In this document: piece after piece, positions 7,380 to 17,718 of the stretch
Position numbering within the stretch: the stretch's first letter is position 1
Layout: every line of letters starts with the position of its first letter
Notes under the pieces: model-generated
Databases searched by the model: none
Told to the model about the DNA's origin: nothing
What the model saw: only the letters and a program-made list of their open reading frames with translations
Position numbers and translations under genes: made by a program
From: Methanohalophilus levihalophilus
GTDB lineage: Archaea > Halobacteriota > Methanosarcinia > Methanosarcinales > Methanosarcinaceae
Length of the DNA stretch: 64,000 nucleotides
Assembly: GCF_017874375.1 (NCBI RefSeq)
Contig: NZ_JAGGLK010000002.1
Location: 310,001 to 374,000 of the forward strand
Direction of reading: 5' to 3'

Positions 7380-8177
7380 ATGCTAAGTCTCATGGAAGCT
7401 ATTGTTGTCGGTCTCATTCAAGGAATGGCTGAATGGCTTCCTGTAAGCAGTGAAGGCTTGGTATCTCTTGTTCTCATCAATGTCTTTGGCAGATCTCCCG
7501 GAGAAGCAATATCCCTTTCAATATGGCTTCATGGTGGCACGCTGGCAGCTGCTACGGTGTATTTCCGTACAGAACTTATGCGAATCCTGCCCGGAATTCC
7601 GCCCTATTTCAAAGCTCTTTTCATGAAGGAAAAGAAAGATCCGCTTATTGACTTCCTGGCAGTTGCAACTGTCATTTCAGGAGCAATCGGTGCTCCACTG
7701 CTTCTATATGTATCTGGCTTGTCTTCATTTTCAGGTTCAATAATGACCGGAGTTATCGGTATTCTCCTGATAATTACCGGCTTACTCCAGAGAAAAGCAA
7801 AAAATGGATTGGGTGGCAGACATGATCCAAAGTTTGATGATGGCGTTATTGCAGGTGTTGCTCAGGGACTTGCAGCCCTTCCAGGTGTCAGCAGGTCCGG
7901 ATTTACCATCTCTGCTCTCCTGCTTCGAGGATATTCCGCATCCACAGCAATTGAGCTAAGCTTCCTGATGAGTATTCCTGCAGTAATGATTGCCATGGTG
8001 GGCATCATGGCTACTGGTAGCATCGAAGTGGATCAGGGTGCGCTTGTAGCTCTATTATGTGCTTTTGTTTCCGGGTATATTACAATAAGCCTGTTCCTGA
8101 AACTGGCAGCGAAAATAGATTTCTCTACGTTTTGTATTGCTTTAGGTCTCCTCAGCATACTGGCTGCCGGGGTATAA
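7380..8177 (+). CDS. uppP: Undecaprenyl-diphosphatase UppP/BacA family (archaeal polyprenyl-PP phosphatase)
   Basis: This integral membrane protein of about 265 residues has both family signatures: EAIVVGLIQGMAEWLPVSSEG at the N-terminus (quoted residues are contiguous with the catalytic Glu) and PGVSRSGFTIS in the middle. In archaea it is expected to dephosphorylate polyprenyl diphosphate, recycling the dolichol-type carrier for glycan synthesis. An in-frame TTG exists at 7347, but it overlaps the TATA element, so the ATG at 7380 (or 7392) is preferred and would give a nearly leaderless mRNA. It is convergent with mtbA. Confidence 0.85.
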   Translation: MLSLMEAIVVGLIQGMAEWLPVSSEGLVSLVLINVFGRSPGEAISLSIWLHGGTLAAATVYFRTELMRILPGIPPYFKALFMKEKKDPLIDFLAVATVISGAIGAPLLLYVSGLSSFSGSIMTGVIGILLIITGLLQRKAKNGLGGRHDPKFDDGVIAGVAQGLAALPGVSRSGFTISALLLRGYSASTAIELSFLMSIPAVMIAMVGIMATGSIEVDQGALVALLCAFVSGYITISLFLKLAAKIDFSTFCIALGLLSILAAGV

Positions 8178-8221
8178 GTAATAAGGAAAAAAGAATAAAA
8201 AAAGAAAGAAAAGAAGGGACC

Positions 8222-9250
8222 TTAGTAGGTCCAGTTCTTTGTTTCTTCAATCATTGCCTGAAGGTTGACTGTTGGGGTCTGGCTTACAGTTCCACAGCCT
8301 GGGCCGAGGAGAGCAACGCCAGCTTCCAGAACTTTCTTTGATTCTTCCCTGATTGCAGCAACATTCTCTTCACCGGAGTTCCAGAGCATGCTTACAGGGT
8401 CGAGGTTACCAACGATAAGTGCTTTCTCAACGTTTGCTACAGCTGCTGCCATATCGACATTCTGGTCAACACTGATTGCATCGACACCACAGGTTTCCAT
8501 GAGGGAAAGACCAGGGGTTGTGTCACCACAGATGTGGAGTACGGATGGTACACCCTTCTCGTGGAGTGCGTCAATAAGCTTTGCGTGGAAAGGTACGACA
8601 AATTTCTTGTAGAAATCTGCACCGATAAGTGAGTAACTTGCGGTTGGGTCAATGATTACGAAGGTGTCTGCGCCGTTCTCGACCTGTGCAAGTGCGTATT
8701 TGATGCTGAATTCGGTTGTGAAGTCCATGACAGCCAGACCGAATTCCTCGTCGGTCATGATGCTCATGAACCAGGAGTCCCCGGTGAGGTGCTGTGCGAG
8801 GGAGAAAGGACCGATCATACTGCCAATGATTGGAAGTTCTTCTCCATATTTGTCAGCGAGGATCTTGACTGCTTTGAGAACTTCTCCGATCCTGCCGGTT
8901 GTTACATCGTAGTCCTTGTGGCTTTCAAGGTCATCTGCGCTGTTGATAACGTGGCTGATAACGGATGGCTGTTGTACTCTTGTACTTGGCTTGATGCCAC
9001 AGCCGAAGAATTCTGCTTCAGCAGTGATGTCGAAAGGAACACGTACTGCTTCCCAACCTACAACTGTGTGACCTGCTTCTGCAAGTTTTGCCATAAGTTC
9101 TGGGTCTTCGTGTGCTTCTGGCCATGCTGCACCACATGCATCCATCTGCTCGACTGTACCTGTCTGTGTGACACAGATTGCAGGCATCCTGTCAACTTCT
9201 TCACGTGCAAATACGCGTGCTAATCTCTCTTTTGGTGTGTATTCAACCAT
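8222..9250 (-). CDS. mtbA: Methylcobamide:CoM methyltransferase, methylamine type
   Basis: The 342-residue enzyme of the UroD/MtaA/MtbA fold transfers the methyl group from methylated corrinoid protein to coenzyme M. The zinc ligands are seen as LHICGDTT and, about 75 residues later, GPGCGTV. The start is [10 protein letters not shown] at 9250, preceded by GGAG; an in-frame upstream start at 9328 lies in the promoter. It has its own TATA box, 119 bases after pylD. Family similarity alone does not separate MtbA (methylamines) from MtaA (methanol); the neighbouring pyrrolysine cassette favours MtbA. Confidence 0.85.
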   Translation of the reverse strand: MVEYTPKERLARVFAREEVDRMPAICVTQTGTVEQMDACGAAWPEAHEDPELMAKLAEAGHTVVGWEAVRVPFDITAEAEFFGCGIKPSTRVQQPSVISHVINSADDLESHKDYDVTTGRIGEVLKAVKILADKYGEELPIIGSMIGPFSLAQHLTGDSWFMSIMTDEEFGLAVMDFTTEFSIKYALAQVENGADTFVIIDPTASYSLIGADFYKKFVVPFHAKLIDALHEKGVPSVLHICGDTTPGLSLMETCGVDAISVDQNVDMAAAVANVEKALIVGNLDPVSMLWNSGEENVAAIREESKKVLEAGVALLGPGCGTVSQTPTVNLQAMIEETKNWTY

Positions 9251-9310
9251 AACCTTAAACTCCTTTAGTATAAGTTCAATTCTAAAAGGTATTCTGGCTA
9301 TGCATTTAGC

Positions 9311-9321
9311 ATATATATACC
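9311..9321 (-). promoter_or_regulatory. TATA box of mtbA
   Basis: On the minus strand the run GTATATATAT is preceded by purines (AAAAG, a BRE-like context). A start site about 26 bases downstream, near 9290, would give a 5' leader of about 40 bases that includes the GGAG ribosome-binding site. Confidence 0.6.
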
Positions 9322-9368
9322 TTTTCATATTGAAAATGCATAACCGGCACCGTCTTCCAATGCCGTTA

Positions 9369-10148
9369 TCAGAGAACTGAATAGAGCATTGCAGCTACCC
9401 CTATAACCAGGGGTTCCATTACAAGATCAACGTGATCCCGGCTTCCAATATCCTCTGGAAGCCCACAGGGAATACCCGGGGTGGATACAAGACACCTTTC
9501 TGCAACCATTCCTTCAGAAATTGTATTTGGATTTGGTGTTGCTTCAAGAACCATTGAGAATTTTTTCGTACCATTGCAGTTGTACGGTATTACCCCAAGT
9601 TCTTCCTTCGCTTTTTCCATGATTTTCCTGTCCGGATCGCATGCATAGACTGTGAATCCCTTGTTTACCAGATGCTCGGCTCCTGCATATCCAACCCTTC
9701 CCATGCCGATTACAAGTATTTCTTTTGAGTCTGCGTGGAGGTATTGCGAGGCAATTTCCGCATAAACCACTCCTGTGCAAACGTGGTTTGTGGCAATCTT
9801 CCCGTTGCGAAGGTTGTGGGCAATGAAAATATGATCATCAGCCATGAGAATTATGTCGGCATTTCCCTTGATTGCTTCATGGTATCCGGTAATGTCCGCA
9901 TGTTCGGTGATGAATCCATCCATTCCAAAGTATTCAGTAATAGCCAGCAATGATGCTGAAAAAGTGCTAATAATCCCGTTTCCAGCTGTAATTGGTATGA
10001 TTCCAACTCTCTCATTCCCGGGATTTGTTCCGTAAATAGCATGGCAGATTTCCGCAATATCCATGCCAGTATCCTTCCTGATGATATCATTGTTGTGGTT
10101 GAGTTTATCCAGAAGATCTTCAAGATCCTCCGGTGTAAGTAATGCCAT
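9369..10148 (-). CDS. pylD: Pyrrolysine biosynthesis protein PylD (dehydrogenase)
   Basis: The 259-residue protein has the PylD family's usual length and a Rossmann NAD-binding motif ([15 protein letters not shown]) after an N-terminal domain. PylD oxidises L-lysine-N6-3-methyl-D-ornithine to a semialdehyde that cyclises to pyrrolysine. The start is [10 protein letters not shown] at 10148, chosen for its GGAGG Shine-Dalgarno; an upstream in-frame start at 10193 would overlap pylC. It is the last gene of pylTSBCD and has the strongest ribosome-binding site of the cassette. Confidence 0.95.
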   Translation of the reverse strand: MALLTPEDLEDLLDKLNHNNDIIRKDTGMDIAEICHAIYGTNPGNERVGIIPITAGNGIISTFSASLLAITEYFGMDGFITEHADITGYHEAIKGNADIILMADDHIFIAHNLRNGKIATNHVCTGVVYAEIASQYLHADSKEILVIGMGRVGYAGAEHLVNKGFTVYACDPDRKIMEKAKEELGVIPYNCNGTKKFSMVLEATPNPNTISEGMVAERCLVSTPGIPCGLPEDIGSRDHVDLVMEPLVIGVAAMLYSVL

Positions 10149-10161
10149 GTCTTTTCCTCCT

Positions 10162-11241
10162 TTACTTTTCCATGTCTTTCCTGATGATCTCAATAGCTTT
10201 GTTGTGATTATTTTCGACTTTGTCTGGAGACTCGCCTGTGCAAATCAAAGTGTAAATAGTGTATTTGCCGGTTGACTTGAAGATCTCAATTTCTTCATCC
10301 TCAAAAAGGCGGAAGTAGTCCTCACCTTCCGAAAACAAATGTTCCCCTGTGGGTGTCAGGTTACCGTCGTCAATCATCAGATGTTCGTAAACGCAATGTT
10401 TGAGAGTTTGAGGTTTAACGTCAGGGACTTCTTTGCAGAATGCGTCCATCAGCCAGGTAAGCAGGTTAATGCCACTGCTGTGGTAGACAACTGTTGGTGT
10501 CTGGCTGGGGAATCTCGCATCAATTTCAATTACCCTGATGCCTGATTGTGAAGCGATTGCTTCCACATCCATTATGCCTTTCAGGTTCAGGTTTTTGGCA
10601 AGCTGGTAGCTGATTTCCCTGAAATTCCCATCAGTCTCCATCGGGGTTACTTTGTGGCAGTCATATACATCATCAATGTGTACCTGTGTCTGCTGGCCGA
10701 CTGCATAATCCTGCCCGTTTCCCACGACTTCAAGGGAAATTACCGGGCCGGTTACATATTCCTCAACTAGCATGTCTGGATCAATCTCTGCCAGCTCTTC
10801 TTCGGTTTCAACGATCCTTGCTCCAATGCTGCTACTCATGCAAGGAGGTTTTACAAAATATGGGGGTTTCGAAGGTTTGTCAAAGGGTGTTGGTACATCT
10901 ATGGATGAGAAATATTCCTTTGATCGTTTTTTGTCCATGCTGACGTGATATGCATCAAAATCAAAAAGCAAGGGGCAGTGAAGTTCTGAAGCAATTTTTT
11001 TCAGGAAAAGGATGCTATCGAGGTTCTCGTTCGTGGGAATAATTGCAGAAAATTCCCGGGAAAGGTCAACGAGTTTCTCAGGTTGCTTTGTTATATCAAA
11101 ACAGAATGTCTGGTCTACGACGTTACGTATCAATGCTCTGGGATTTTTGTCCACCAGGACAACTTCCATCCCGGCTTTGTGAGCAAGATAGGCTACTTCG
11201 AAGCCTTGCAACTTGCCCCCTATCAGGCATATTGTATTCAT
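10162..11241 (-). CDS. pylC: 3-methylornithine--L-lysine ligase PylC
   Basis: The 359-residue ATP-grasp ligase couples 3-methyl-D-ornithine to the epsilon-amino group of lysine. An N-terminal Rossmann-like part (CLIGGKLQGFEVAYLAHKAG) precedes the ATP-grasp core (PYFVKPPCMSSSIGARIV, MLVEEYVTGPVISLEV, VIEIDARFPSQTPTVV). The ATG at 11241 lies one base after the amber stop of pylB. No Shine-Dalgarno-like sequence is visible upstream (the region is the end of pylB, reading GATGAGTCGGTAGA), so translation probably depends on ribosomes finishing pylB. Confidence 0.95.
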   Translation of the reverse strand: MNTICLIGGKLQGFEVAYLAHKAGMEVVLVDKNPRALIRNVVDQTFCFDITKQPEKLVDLSREFSAIIPTNENLDSILFLKKIASELHCPLLFDFDAYHVSMDKKRSKEYFSSIDVPTPFDKPSKPPYFVKPPCMSSSIGARIVETEEELAEIDPDMLVEEYVTGPVISLEVVGNGQDYAVGQQTQVHIDDVYDCHKVTPMETDGNFREISYQLAKNLNLKGIMDVEAIASQSGIRVIEIDARFPSQTPTVVYHSSGINLLTWLMDAFCKEVPDVKPQTLKHCVYEHLMIDDGNLTPTGEHLFSEGEDYFRLFEDEEIEIFKSTGKYTIYTLICTGESPDKVENNHNKAIEIIRKDMEK

Positions 11242-11242
11242 T

Positions 11243-12298
11243 CTACCGACTCATCAGTATCATGTTGAAATCTTCCTGTTTCGCAGGCTCCATTCCCATG
11301 GATTCAAGTCTTTTAACAACGCTGTGGGCGTCCCTGTCTCTCTCGGCCAAATCCCTGTCGTAGTTAACAACACCCTCAAGGGATGATCCTGAGGGTATGA
11401 TAGAAGTAACAACGTTTGCTCCGGCATTGAGGCGGTGAACCATTCCATCGATTCCTTCCAGATCAAGCGATGCGGGAATCAGACGGTCCGGGAACATAAG
11501 TCTTAAAATGGCTATAATCTTCAGTTCGGATTTGCTCGAGCCCGGAACTTTTTCCTCAAGGGGTGTCCCTTCCTGCGGTACAAAAGTCATTACCCTGACC
11601 ATGTCCGGATTAGTGTTCTCCAAACCTCTTAGGGATTTGAATGTGGATTCGTTGTCAGGTTCAACTTCTGTCAGGATGCCGTCCTCAATACACATTCCGG
11701 TTTTCCGGGCATGATTTCGGCAATCAATACGTTTTTTATAGGATTGACCAACCCTGAGTTTAGCGTAAAGTTCAGGGTCATAGGTTTCCTGATACAGGGC
11801 AAGGAAATCCGCGCCATTCTCCCTCAATTCTTCAAGCACATCATTCTCAACAACTCCCGGGGAAACCATTATCGGAAGGCCGACTATTTCTTTTACCCTT
11901 CTGACGGCTTCAACGAGCCTTTCAGGATGGTTGTGGTAGTAAGGGTCTTCTCCCATGGTAAGGTCAACCATGTGGATAGGATCATCCTTGAGTGCTTCGC
12001 ACACCTTTTCTATTTCATCTGGCGTGAGGCGATATCTATCAATATCGTTTTTGCAATTATAGTAGCAGAATGCGCAATTGTTTTTGCAGTAAGTGGAAAA
12101 ATAGACAAAACTGTACAGGAAAACCTTGTTCCCAAAATTATGATCCCTTATTGCTCTTGCAACGGAATAGAGTTTCTCGAGGTTTTCATCATCTTCAATA
12201 TTAAGGAGGTTGCGCAGGTTGTCATCTGACAGCTTTTGCCCGTTTATGATGGATTCTGCAAAGTTGTCAAGTTCTTCCCGGCTCATATCCTTTAACAT
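11243..12298 (-). CDS. pylB: 3-methylornithine synthase PylB (radical SAM), amber stop codon
   Basis: This 351-residue radical SAM mutase converts lysine to 3-methyl-D-ornithine. The cluster motif is CKNNCAFC (CxxxCxxC, about residues 71-78) and later parts match the family (TMGEDPYYHN, TFVPQEGTPLEE, LDLEGIDGMVHRL). Its stop codon is TAG (11245-11243), the only TAG terminus among 69 complete genes here. If decoded as pyrrolysine, the frame continues 39 more codons to TAA at 11125-11123, inside pylC in another frame. A GAGGT ribosome-binding site precedes its ATG. Confidence 0.95.
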   Translation of the reverse strand: MLKDMSREELDNFAESIINGQKLSDDNLRNLLNIEDDENLEKLYSVARAIRDHNFGNKVFLYSFVYFSTYCKNNCAFCYYNCKNDIDRYRLTPDEIEKVCEALKDDPIHMVDLTMGEDPYYHNHPERLVEAVRRVKEIVGLPIMVSPGVVENDVLEELRENGADFLALYQETYDPELYAKLRVGQSYKKRIDCRNHARKTGMCIEDGILTEVEPDNESTFKSLRGLENTNPDMVRVMTFVPQEGTPLEEKVPGSSKSELKIIAILRLMFPDRLIPASLDLEGIDGMVHRLNAGANVVTSIIPSGSSLEGVVNYDRDLAERDRDAHSVVKRLESMGMEPAKQEDFNMILMSR

Positions 12299-12302
12299 TT
12301 TA

Positions 12303-13544
<1,242 letters not shown>

Positions 13545-13620
13545 CTATAGGTGGCAAGTTTTCCAGCTACAAGTTTCCGGGTGTCTATTTCTGTGTCATT
13601 TTCAGACCGTCTCAATTTTC

Positions 13621-13692
13621 TGGCGGAAACCCCGGGAATCTAACCCGGCTGAATGGATCTAGAGTCCATTTGATCTACCTGATCAGGTCTCC
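13621..13692 (-). tRNA. pylT: tRNA-Pyl(CUA), amber suppressor, CCA encoded
   Basis: A 72-base gene with all known tRNA-Pyl peculiarities: a single base between acceptor and D stems, a 5-base D loop, a 6-bp anticodon stem (AATGGA/TCCATT), a 3-base variable loop (CAG), a T loop without TTCG (TTAGATT) and discriminator G before an encoded CCA. The anticodon CTA is at 13662-13660. The acceptor stem GGAGACC pairs with GGTTTCC, giving one G-U wobble at the fourth pair. It heads the pylTSBCD cluster. Confidence 0.98.
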
Positions 13693-13721
13693 ACTTGACC
13701 TGTGGTCTATCTTGAAAGACC

Positions 13722-13728
13722 TATTTAA
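13722..13728 (-). promoter_or_regulatory. Probable TATA box of pylT
   Basis: On the minus strand TTAAATA lies about 30 bases before the tRNA 5' end, the distance expected for an archaeal promoter starting transcription near 13698. It may drive the whole pylTSBCD unit, since no strong TATA element is evident between pylT and pylS. Confidence 0.5.
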
Positions 13729-13870
13729 CATTATGGGTTTTGAATTGTCAGATCGATTAGATCAAAATACATAATCTATATTAATCATAAGGAGATCAAC
13801 TAAAAGTTACTTTAACAACGATCAACTCTGGTTTAAAACAAGGGCCAATAAAACGAATAAGGATTTGCTT

Positions 13871-15346
13871 ATGCTCCCTCTTAAAGAAAATATACTTGCT
13901 CTTACCCCTCCGTCACACGGTGGACTCATACGCCACGCTTCCCAGTTATACTCAATTCCTGAAGATGAAATCCTGGACATGAGCGCGAGTCTCAATCCTT
14001 TAGGTACTCCCTTTGATCACGCTGAGTATGGTATGGATCTTGATTCCATTCTCGCAGCAGCATTTGAAAGAATAGGGCAGTACCCTGATAACCGCTACAT
14101 TGAATTCAGGGAAGCTGCTGCAGAATTTGTAGGCAATGGTGTCACAAAGGATTGCATTATCCCTGGAAATGGGTCAACTGAAATCATAAGATTGGTTGCA
14201 GAATGCATTCTTGGACCGGAAGATTCTGTTATTATTCCACAGCCCACGTTTGCGGAATATGGGCAGCAATGCAGTATTACCGGGGCAAAAGTGCTCTCTT
14301 ATCCAGTTGATGATATTCTTAACATTCCCGATGAAATGCTTGCCGAAGCTAAGATTATCTTCGTCTGTAATCCTAACAATCCCACCGGGAAACTGATTCC
14401 TTCTGAAAAGATACTTGAGCTTGCTTCCAGATGCGAGGCAAATGAAACTCTTCTATACGTCGATGAAGCCTTTATTGAGCTGTCTGATATTTCACAAACG
14501 GTTGTAGGGGAAGTGCCAAAATCAAATTATCTTTTTGTGATGCGTTCCCTTACCAAGTGTTTTGCAATTCCCGGCATTCGCATGGGTTTCGGGGTTGCTT
14601 CAAAGGAAATGGCGGATTTACTCAACGCTGCACGATTGTCCTGGAATATGGGAGCTGTGGCAGAAGAAATGAGTTGTGCTCTTCTGAGGATGGAGGGAGG
14701 CCTTAAAAGTCCTTATCTCATGCGTTCAAGGGCATTTGTGGATATGGCCCGCACCTATCTTGCAGACCGGCTTTCGGATATTTACGGTTTTATTCCACTT
14801 CCCAGTGAAGTGAATTATGTGCTTGTGAACATTTCCAACCTTCTCATGGATTCCACAGAATTGAGTACAAGGTTAGCTTCACACGGTGTTCTCATACGCG
14901 ATTGCAGTTCATTCCCCACGATGGAAAAAGATTATATCCGTATAGCAGTGAGGCCACCTGAGGAAACCGACAGACTGGTTTATGCGATAGGGGAAGTGTT
15001 AACCGAATCCGGTATAGATTATGGTGCCGAACAACTCCGGGAGAATATCCAGTCCGCTGTATCCGGGAAAAAAGCTGCAAGAAACACCTGCGATTATTAT
15101 CCATGTCATTTCCACGGGCAGGATTGTACATTCTGCTTCTGTCCGTTCTATCCCTGTGAGAACACAAAAACCGGGGGTAAATGGATTGAAAGCACTACAG
15201 GTAGCGAAGTCTGGAGTTGTGAAGGTTGCACTATTATACACAAACCGGAATTATCCCAGCAAATGCTCGAGATATTAATGGATGACGGCGGTTCGGAAGA
15301 AAGCCTGAAGAAAGCATGGGACGAAATTATTGTTCCAATCCTCTGA
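13871..15346 (+). CDS. cobD: CobD: threonine-phosphate decarboxylase with C-terminal Cys-rich domain, PLP site intact
   Basis: The 491-residue protein is a fold-type I PLP enzyme (about 1-385) fused to a Cys-rich small domain (about 400-460: [27 protein letters not shown]). PLP residues are present: GNGSTEII, PTFAEY, NPNNPTGK, the Asp of LYVDEAF (codon 198) and the Schiff-base Lys of RSLTKCFA (codon 229). A homologue from Methanosarcina mazei is reported to have both L-threonine kinase and phosphothreonine decarboxylase activity, supplying aminopropanol phosphate for cobamides. It stands alone beside the pyl cassette; a paralogue at 34636 heads the cobamide operon. The start is the ATG at 13871, after AAGGA. 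Confidence 0.88.
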   Translation: MLPLKENILALTPPSHGGLIRHASQLYSIPEDEILDMSASLNPLGTPFDHAEYGMDLDSILAAAFERIGQYPDNRYIEFREAAAEFVGNGVTKDCIIPGNGSTEIIRLVAECILGPEDSVIIPQPTFAEYGQQCSITGAKVLSYPVDDILNIPDEMLAEAKIIFVCNPNNPTGKLIPSEKILELASRCEANETLLYVDEAFIELSDISQTVVGEVPKSNYLFVMRSLTKCFAIPGIRMGFGVASKEMADLLNAARLSWNMGAVAEEMSCALLRMEGGLKSPYLMRSRAFVDMARTYLADRLSDIYGFIPLPSEVNYVLVNISNLLMDSTELSTRLASHGVLIRDCSSFPTMEKDYIRIAVRPPEETDRLVYAIGEVLTESGIDYGAEQLRENIQSAVSGKKAARNTCDYYPCHFHGQDCTFCFCPFYPCENTKTGGKWIESTTGSEVWSCEGCTIIHKPELSQQMLEILMDDGGSEESLKKAWDEIIVPIL

Positions 15347-15348
15347 TC

Positions 15349-16032
15349 TCAAAGAAGATACCAGTCATTATCATTTTCTGAGAGTTCAGGGTTAAACCCG
15401 ACTTCCCTTTTTGGCAGATCCAATGCATTGGTTATGGCATCAGAGAAATCCTGAAGGTAATCCAGCTGGCTCAGGCTTCCATAGATAAAACGCTTGTTGG
15501 GGCGGATGTTTTTCTCAAGGGTTTCAGGTTTTGGAACTATGGTTACGTCGATGTCAACCATTTCAACAGCCTTTTCCATTGCTGTCCTGAAATCTCCCAC
15601 ACAATAGGCTATCCGGTGTTCGTAATTATCCCTTGTTTTTTCCAGATACCTTACGAGTCTTTCACTTTCCATTTTTATGAAATCCCTTTTGATACTGGCA
15701 ACATTGCATTTCCCGAGTATGAATTTGTAGGCAGTAAAAGGATACTCAGTGTCGATTTCACGCGGTGTTATCCCGCAGGTTCCGAACACAACAACGTGAA
15801 CATCTTCAGGTTTGAGGATGCCAAAAATTATTCTGTCATACATTTTGTGGGATGGGCTTGTATGGTAGGGTTTTCTTTTGGCGCATGGGACAAAAACCGC
15901 TACTTTCCTGTTCGGTGCTTCATATTCGGAAAGCACCCATTCATTTGCTTTAATCATGTCCGGATGGTAGATCACCCTCTCTGTATCCATGGGTTCGTTT
16001 GAGCGCTCATCTTCCGGAATTATTGTTGGCAT
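15349..16032 (-). CDS. DUF5591-type protein, related to a domain of archaeosine synthase
   Basis: The 227-residue protein has conserved blocks VAVFVPCAKRKPYHTSPSHK and VVFGTCGITPREIDTEYPFT. These resemble the DUF5591 domain found in archaeosine synthase ArcS. No PUA or TGT-like domain is present, so it is a stand-alone domain. A second possible start is MDTERVIYHP, 14 residues in. Upstream a perfect palindromic AT run (16051-16066) includes the TATA element. It is convergent with cobD. The assignment is by motif resemblance only. Confidence 0.6.
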   Translation of the reverse strand: MPTIIPEDERSNEPMDTERVIYHPDMIKANEWVLSEYEAPNRKVAVFVPCAKRKPYHTSPSHKMYDRIIFGILKPEDVHVVVFGTCGITPREIDTEYPFTAYKFILGKCNVASIKRDFIKMESERLVRYLEKTRDNYEHRIAYCVGDFRTAMEKAVEMVDIDVTIVPKPETLEKNIRPNKRFIYGSLSQLDYLQDFSDAITNALDLPKREVGFNPELSENDNDWYLL

Positions 16033-16150
16033 CTGCTGCGAGGTTCTGGCAAATTATATATATAATTAACGAATAGATTACTATGGTTTTGCGGAAACTG
16101 TGCACTACAGCATAATTTTAATAACGATTCTGACAAAACGGAGAATTTCC

Positions 16151-16525
16151 ATGAATGCTTCAATTTCAGAAATGCTCAGGGCTAATTGTGAGTGTGAGGA
16201 CGTCACAAAATGTATTCTGGGGTTAAAAGCTCTTGATCTTCAGGCTTACAAGACTCTGCTGGCAAACGGTTCAATGACTGCTGAAGTTCTGGGGCAGCAT
16301 TTAGCCAGAGAGAGGAGCACTGCTTATCGTTCTCTCCAAAACCTGATTTCCTGCGGGCTTGTTTTCCGTGAAACAAAAACCATTGAAGCCGGTGGCTACT
16401 ACTATGAGTATGTGGCTGTCCACCCGTCCGAAGTCAAGAAAATGGTTCAGGAAAACATTGACAAGTGGTATCAGAAGGTTAGCACTCTTGTTCAGGATAT
16501 GGACAAGGAATTTGTGAAGAACTGA
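16151..16525 (+). CDS. TrmB-like helix-turn-helix transcriptional regulator
   Basis: The 124-residue protein has a winged helix resembling TrmB-type regulators: KALDLQAYKTLLANGSMTAE, then ARERSTAYRSLQNLISCGLV, and a wing GGYYYEYVAVH. A C-terminal helix follows (MVQENIDKWYQKVSTLV). Three cysteines near the N-terminus (NCECEDVTKC) could bind a metal or sense redox. The start is the ATG at 16151; an upstream GTG at 16100 falls in the promoter. The target is unknown. It is divergent from the DUF5591 gene. Confidence 0.7.
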   Translation: MNASISEMLRANCECEDVTKCILGLKALDLQAYKTLLANGSMTAEVLGQHLARERSTAYRSLQNLISCGLVFRETKTIEAGGYYYEYVAVHPSEVKKMVQENIDKWYQKVSTLVQDMDKEFVKN

Positions 16526-16528
16526 TTT

Positions 16529-17701
16529 TTACAAGCTATTAACAAAAGCCCCAATTCTTTCAAGGGCTTCCTTGATGTCTTCCCGTGAAGCAGCGTAAGC
16601 GCATCTCAGGTGGCCTTCTCCTGCCTGCCCGAAAACATCTCCGGGAATTGCCACGACTTTTTGTTCCTCAAGCAGTCGCTCGGCAAACTGCTCTGATGTC
16701 AGGCCTGTTGTGACAATGGATGGGAATGCATAGAATGCGCCGCCCGGGTTAAAACAGTCAAGTCCGATATTGTTGAAACCTTTGACAATGAGCCTGCGAC
16801 GACGGTTGTACTCGTTGACCATTGCCTGTACTTCGGTTTCACCGTTTTGGAGAGCTTCGATAGCTCCTACCTGTGCGGTTACCGGGGCGCACAACATTGT
16901 GTACTGGTGAATCCTCATCATTGCATCCAGAAGGGGCTTTGGCGCGAGGATATAGCCAAGCCGGAAACCTGTCATGGAGTAAGCCTTAGAGAACCCGTTG
17001 AGAACAATCGTTCTCTCTCTCATTCCATCAAAGGATGCAATACAGCAATGTTTTCCTGAGTAAGTGAGTCTTTCATAGACTTCATCCGTGATTACCACAA
17101 GGTCGTGTTTTTCAGCAACTTCTGCGATGGCTTCGAGTTCCTCCCGGGGCATGGTGGCGCCGGTGGGATTGTTTGGATAATTGAGAATAATCGCTTTGGT
17201 ACGATCAGTAATTCGTTTTTCAATCTCTTCTGCTTTTACCCTGAACTCATCATCTCTCCTTGTGGGAATGGGTACTGCTTTGCCTCCAGCAAGGACGATT
17301 GAGGGTATATAGGCAACATACGTTGGTTCGGTGACCAGTACCTCATCACCGATATCAACAACAGAACGAATTGCAAGGTCAAGAGCCTCACTGACTCCGC
17401 TTGTAATCAGGATTTCGGATTCAGGATTGTAGTAAACATCCTGTCTCCGGGTATAATTGCGTGAAATCTCTTCACGTAGTTCCAGGAGTCCGGAATTGGA
17501 AGTATAAGAGGTCTCTCCGTGTTCAAGGGAGTGTATACAGGCTTCCCTGATATGCCAGGGCGAAACATAATCCGGTTCTCCTACTCCAAGCGAAATAACA
17601 TCGCCATCCCCGGAAACCATGTCAAAAAAGCGGCGAATACCGGAAGGTGGTACCTTTTTGACTTTTTCTGCAACAAAGCGGCAGTTTTCCATACTTTCCA
17701 T
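16529..17701 (-). CDS. PLP-dependent aminotransferase, class I/II (AspC-like)
   Basis: The 390-residue aminotransferase has fold-type I hallmarks: SLGVGEPDYVSPWHI, the NYPNNPTGATMP motif, TDEVYERL with the PLP Asp, and the Schiff-base Lys in LNGFSKAYSMTGFRLGY. The conserved Arg near the C-terminus (GHLRCAYAAS) binds the substrate carboxylate. The subgroup acts on aspartate, aromatic or branched-chain amino acids in archaea, and the exact substrate is not readable. It lies 17 bases downstream of an Lrp/AsnC regulator on the same strand. Confidence 0.88.
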   Translation of the reverse strand: MESMENCRFVAEKVKKVPPSGIRRFFDMVSGDGDVISLGVGEPDYVSPWHIREACIHSLEHGETSYTSNSGLLELREEISRNYTRRQDVYYNPESEILITSGVSEALDLAIRSVVDIGDEVLVTEPTYVAYIPSIVLAGGKAVPIPTRRDDEFRVKAEEIEKRITDRTKAIILNYPNNPTGATMPREELEAIAEVAEKHDLVVITDEVYERLTYSGKHCCIASFDGMRERTIVLNGFSKAYSMTGFRLGYILAPKPLLDAMMRIHQYTMLCAPVTAQVGAIEALQNGETEVQAMVNEYNRRRRLIVKGFNNIGLDCFNPGGAFYAFPSIVTTGLTSEQFAERLLEEQKVVAIPGDVFGQAGEGHLRCAYAASREDIKEALERIGAFVNSL

Positions 17702-17718
17702 AACGTATCCTCCTCACG

